Shown: positions 60,000-64,000 of the stretch, one piece after another
How positions within the stretch are numbered: position 1 is the stretch's first letter
Layout: each line of letters begins with the position of its first letter
Source of the DNA: Corallium rubrum
Taxonomy: Eukaryota > Cnidaria > Anthozoa > Scleralcyonacea > Coralliidae
Length of the DNA stretch: 64,000 nucleotides
Assembly: GCA_964035015.1 (NCBI GenBank)
Contig: OZ035997.1
Coordinates: 13,053,036-13,117,035, forward strand
Reading direction: 5' to 3'
Translations under genes and position numbers: made by a program
Notes under the pieces: generated by a model
Database searches by the model: none
Seen by the model: only the letters and a program-made list of their open reading frames with translations
Told to the model about the DNA's origin: nothing

Positions 60000-61330
60000 G
60001 ATGTAAGACATGTAACTATATATAGTTAAGCTATATTTAGACTTCATCTTTGTTCCAAATTATGGACAATAATATTCCTCACCGTATCTGCAGTATTAAG
60101 ATTGTTCAACTGATGCAGATTATGAATGTGCACACTTCTAACAACCAACGAATTCCATTCCCGCCCAGAGATCAGATGGATTATGGTCTAATCAATATTC
60201 CAATCCATTTTTTGTTCCTTCTACCTTCTACATAATACCCGTCCTGCTGTATACTGACCTTCAAATTGAATTATTCTCTTCCCTGCATTTATTCTTACCC
60301 TTTTCAATATGTAATTACATTAATCCAATTCCTTTAACAGGAAAGTTAACTTAATTTTAACTTTCCAGTTAAAGGAATTAAACTGATTCTTAAAAAGATG
60401 TGATTATTTATTATAAATGATTTTATTATTAAATATGCAATATACAGTATGTCGATGCCATTTTTAGTCGGTAGTTCAACAATCTTTCATCCACTAAATA
60501 ATTCTTCCATGTTTATTATCGTCAAATAAAGCCCATATCAATACAGTATGTCAAAACACATTTTTCATACACAAAATATGTAATACGTACAGTACGGTAG
60601 ACTTTGCAAGTCTATAGTCAGTTTTATAGTCAATTTTGTATGAAAATAATTGCACAAAAATTATATTTTTAGCAAGACAAATCCTGTAGACCAAGGATCG
60701 TAGAAAAATTTAGGAATAATGATACAATTTGTCGATTTTTTGGCTAAATTAAATATTACATGTACTTTAGGAACTCGTTTAAAATTATAAGTGTATAATA
60801 GTGTACAGAACCAAAGGTTCCTTTGTTCTATCGGCTTGTGCATGTGTAATTATAATCCCAACAGCTAGAAAAAACCTGACAGAATACCTACGGCAACATT
60901 TTCTTGGCTACTGACATGCAGTTAACTGTAATACAAGTTAAAATTTCTCCGTCATTGCAAGACGTCCTATTTAACATACAATGGTTTTGTGCTAAAATTG
61001 TTTTGGCATGATTAAGTTAACTGTTCATTTTAAAACAATTGCTGATATCCATATATATATGCATAGTGCGTTTCTTAACAAAAGTTTATCAACAGGGCAT
61101 TAAACCTTTAATCTAATGGAACTATACTAGTAGACCAATTAAAAATATGTTTCCCTTAAATGAACTTTTGGGTAAAGCATGAGTTATTCGAATATGCTCC
61201 ATTTCATGCACACGTGTATTCTTCAACGTGATTGATACAATTCAGGTTTTGCTAGAGACATGCAGTGACCTGTTCTGTCAATTTGAACAAAGCTGTTTAT
61301 TTTTGGTAATATAATTATGATTAGAAATCC
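60000..61330. other. No recognisable gene
   Basis: Contains a palindrome AATTCCTTTAACAGGAAAGT and its complement at about 60325-60385. Otherwise AT-rich sequence upstream of the second EDA-like gene. Confidence 0.5.
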
Positions 61331-61335
61331 AATGA

Positions 61336-61483
61336 ATATTCATATTCAAATCACTATCGTATGAAAACAATCTGATCAGTAAATGCTTTTCCTGGAAGAA
61401 ACTAACGATTTCAGAGAATCAATTCAGTAAACATTCCATATCGACGTGAAGTGTGTTTGATTCGAATGGCAAGTTAAAGCGCA
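61336..61483 (+). promoter_or_regulatory. Conserved 5' flank of EDA-like gene 2
   Basis: Aligns with 35602-35774 (TTTTCCTGGAAGAA, AATGGCAAGTTAAAGC). ATG context is cgcaATGG. Confidence 0.5.
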
Positions 61484-61741
61484 ATGGGCTCCAAAGGGAC
61501 GAGATACATCGCATTACCAGTCTATGTCGTTCATATTGGTCTATTGTACGCTCTTTTACTCACGAGTGGCCTGATGCTGGCGTGGGTAACGATTTATCGT
61601 CATGAGAAGAGCATCTCGGAGCTCAGGCAACTGTTGAAAATAAAACAAACAACTTACGATCTGAAACATTTTTCGGCTGCAAATGGTAAAAGAGGTGACC
61701 AAGAAAGATTGTACGAAGATGCCAACAGTGACGTACTAAAG
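61484..61741 (+). CDS. EDA-like: EDA-like paralogue, exon 1 (rest outside window)
   Basis: 86 codons, donor AAG|gtttgc in phase 0, as in gene 1. In the first 56 residues 48 are identical to gene 1, including [21 protein letters not shown]. Beyond that the stalk diverges (HFSAANGKRGDQERLYEDANSDVLK). In gene 1 the next exon follows within 200 bp; I could not find a counterpart of its RSRR exon in 61742-64000, so the rest is either further downstream or lost. It could be a functional tandem copy or a 5' fragment. Confidence 0.7.
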
Positions 61742-62544
61742 GTTTGCAAATCAAGGATTCCTTCCTTGTATTTACAAAAGTATATATAATACCATGTATG
61801 CAACGTAATTTAGGAGCTATATATGTAAATATCATAGTTAAAGTTATACCATTTGGTGCAAGGACCTCTTTGATTGTGCATATAGATATATAATAGCGAC
61901 AGCTAGTTTGAAGCAGCTGTTGTACTACCTTATACGAAGGATTCGAGCTGCAAATTATAATAATAATAATAATTTGTATATACATGGCAGCTATTCGTTT
62001 AAATACGGCAAGTTAGACCATATTATAGACACATTTATTTATATGCATAAATTTGATAGTAGCTTAACAGCTACAAGCGTCTTTTAAATAATGCCAGTTA
62101 AGTAAAAGTTTAGTTAAGCAATAAAACACAGAGCCAGTCGTCTTTATATCGTGTTACGTATACACGCGGGAAGTCGCTAAGGACACGACTGGGTGCGTAG
62201 ACGTACGTACATATAGTAATAAAAAAGCGTGCAATGTTTTGTTTCAGAATTTTCCTAAATTGTCGAGTTTAAAATGCCTGTATATAATGTTTCAAATTTC
62301 AGCAATAATTATACAACTTAAAACAATAATCAAACTGCCTATAAATACAACTAAGTCACATTAAGATTAAATTAAAATCTAGGTCTACTATCTAGATAAA
62401 ATATGGACCTTATTCAAAAAATGCCCGCCGAATTAAAATTCTTTATGTGGATATAAATTAGCCCCTCGGACCTCGTTTCAGGGTAAAGATTATTGAATTT
62501 CGCACATGAAATCGACGAGTTAGAGGGGCTATTTTTTATGTACT

Positions 62545-62650
62545 GTATAATAAACGAGCAGGAGTGTTTTATCAGATATAAAGACACGTATACGAGGCGA
62601 AGCCGAGTGTTTTTATATCTGATAAAACACGAACTGCGAGTTTATTATAC
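62545..62650. repeat. Hairpin with tacgaggcgaagccgagtgt core
   Basis: The arms GTATAATAAACGAGCAGGAG then TGTTTTATCAGATATA are complemented to 62650. Confidence 0.75.
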
Positions 62651-63540
62651 GGCTTCAAAAACGAACCACTTGGTAAGTTGATTGGCGGAGTTAGTTTGAA
62701 AACTAACCTTGTCTAAGCCGAGAAAATCAAAGCTTTGGCTTTGTTCATGTAAATCAGGAGAAATCTTTATCACATATAAAGATACGATACGGTCATGATT
62801 TTCTTTTGTGTTTTCCTCATGAATTATTAATGAGTTTTTGAAGCACATATAAAAGAATATTAATTCCACGACCATTTATGAATATGGTTTATAATAGAAC
62901 AATTCGACAACTTGCCCGCGTCGCCCTGCATATATAGCGATGGTGAACTCGACTGCGCCTCGTTAAGTTCTGGCTTTCGTGCTTATGGACAACTCAGGCT
63001 CGAGTTGTCCAATAGTTAAACATACGCATCTTTTGAACCTTTTGCTTTGTAAACACCATTTTTGCCTTGAAAATTAAAAAATAATCGTAACTACTTAATA
63101 ACCGAGAGTAAGGTGTCTGTAGTAAAATATCAATATACATTTGCAACAGCCCAGGTATCTTACCGTAAAGACAGGACGTTAAAGTGCCTATATGAAACAA
63201 AAATGAAGTCTTATTTTAAAGAACACTTAAAATGACCAGAGTAACATTTCTTGCAGTTTTTCGTTTCATTGCTTCGTTGTTGAGATATTTCAGATTGTTT
63301 GATATAAACATTACTAACATTTGGATCTCACATGTTCATAACTTATTGAGAAGGTTATATATATATATCGTTGTTATTATCAAACCAAATTATAATCTAA
63401 CAATTGAGCCACTCAAAACTCAAATTGAGGAACCAGTACCTGTAAAGTTTAATACAACATTGGTGTTTTATTAATCAATGCTGCATGCGTGTATGTATCA
63501 GGGTTTGCAAATACAGGGTATTATGTGTATAAATAAATTA

Positions 63541-63652
<112 letters not shown>

Positions 63653-64000
63653 GATTCAAGCGATATTGTAAAGTGCATGTTGTGATAGGAATGAATGTAA
63701 CGGTTATTACTCGTCGATAATCTTAAAGTTATAGGAATGGTTTATGCTGAGAAAGTCAAACGAAAAGTTTATGTAAACCAGCAAGAGTTTGTATCAGATA
63801 TAAAACTACTGATTAAACATTCGTTTCTTTTGTGTTATTACAGTCAAAATGGAAATACCTTCTCACTTCTGCTTCTGTAGCATTTTTTTAGTCGGCTAGT
63901 CGCTACTGAATATGAAAACGTTTTTGACGAAAAATGTGAATAAAAAGTTTAATTTAGCTTTCATGGAATTTAATGATAATACAACGAATGTTTCTCCATC

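Noticed and set aside
62230-62400. Possible exon 2 of the second EDA-like gene after tttgtttcag
   Set aside because: The reading carries no basic cleavage site or similarity to exon 2 of gene 1.

Overview
This is eukaryotic, AT-rich, intron-rich DNA. It is dominated by short palindromic transposons (MITEs), tRNA-derived SINEs and microsatellites. The gene content (a scramblase, an amine/melanocortin-type orphan receptor relic and tandem collagen-containing TNF ligands) together with the MITE landscape suggests an anthozoan cnidarian, probably a stony coral. That identification is inference, since no rRNA or mitochondrial marker is present. Genes were found by reading splice sites and exon phases; all coordinates were set by eye.

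Layout. (1) 1-9392, + strand: the last four exons of a phospholipid scramblase; its 5' part lies before the window. Its introns hold many hairpin elements, microsatellites and a TTAA-flanked MITE. (2) 9400-23900: no host gene recognised. It holds a degenerate ~85 bp tandem repeat, a CACTA-like element with subterminal repeats (11107-13405), PIF/Harbinger-like MITEs, a hAT-like element with a nested MITE (14680-16455), an inverted array of tRNA-SINE dimers (19799-20735) and a ~416 bp tandem duplication. (3) 23978-24942: a class A GPCR pseudogene with no ATG and a 1-nt frameshift. (4) 25000-35600: repeats, including a TTAA element with ~225 bp inverted ends, three mariner-like MITEs and a tandem duplication. 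(5) 35775-56331, + strand: a complete 11-exon ectodysplasin-like TNF ligand. The assembled frame is 389 codons long, with a type II membrane anchor, two RSRR furin-type sites, 34 uninterrupted Gly-X-Y triplets spread over small phase-1 exons, and a C-terminal TNF homology domain. A TTAA MITE sits exactly on its stop codon and supplies the likely poly(A) signal. Its large intron 4 carries a LINE split by a 4.5 kb CACTA-like element. (6) 56570-61330: microsatellites, hairpins and a SINE. (7) 61484-61741: first exon of a tandem paralogue of the TNF ligand, which runs out of the window.

How the genes relate. The scramblase, the receptor relic and the TNF ligands are independent loci. The ligand pair is a local tandem duplication that includes about 170 bp of 5' flank. 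Small collagen exons within the first copy have also duplicated together with their flanking intron sequence. The most unusual non-coding signal is a set of about thirteen hairpins whose arms differ but whose centres share a CTCGGCTTCGCCTCG-like core.
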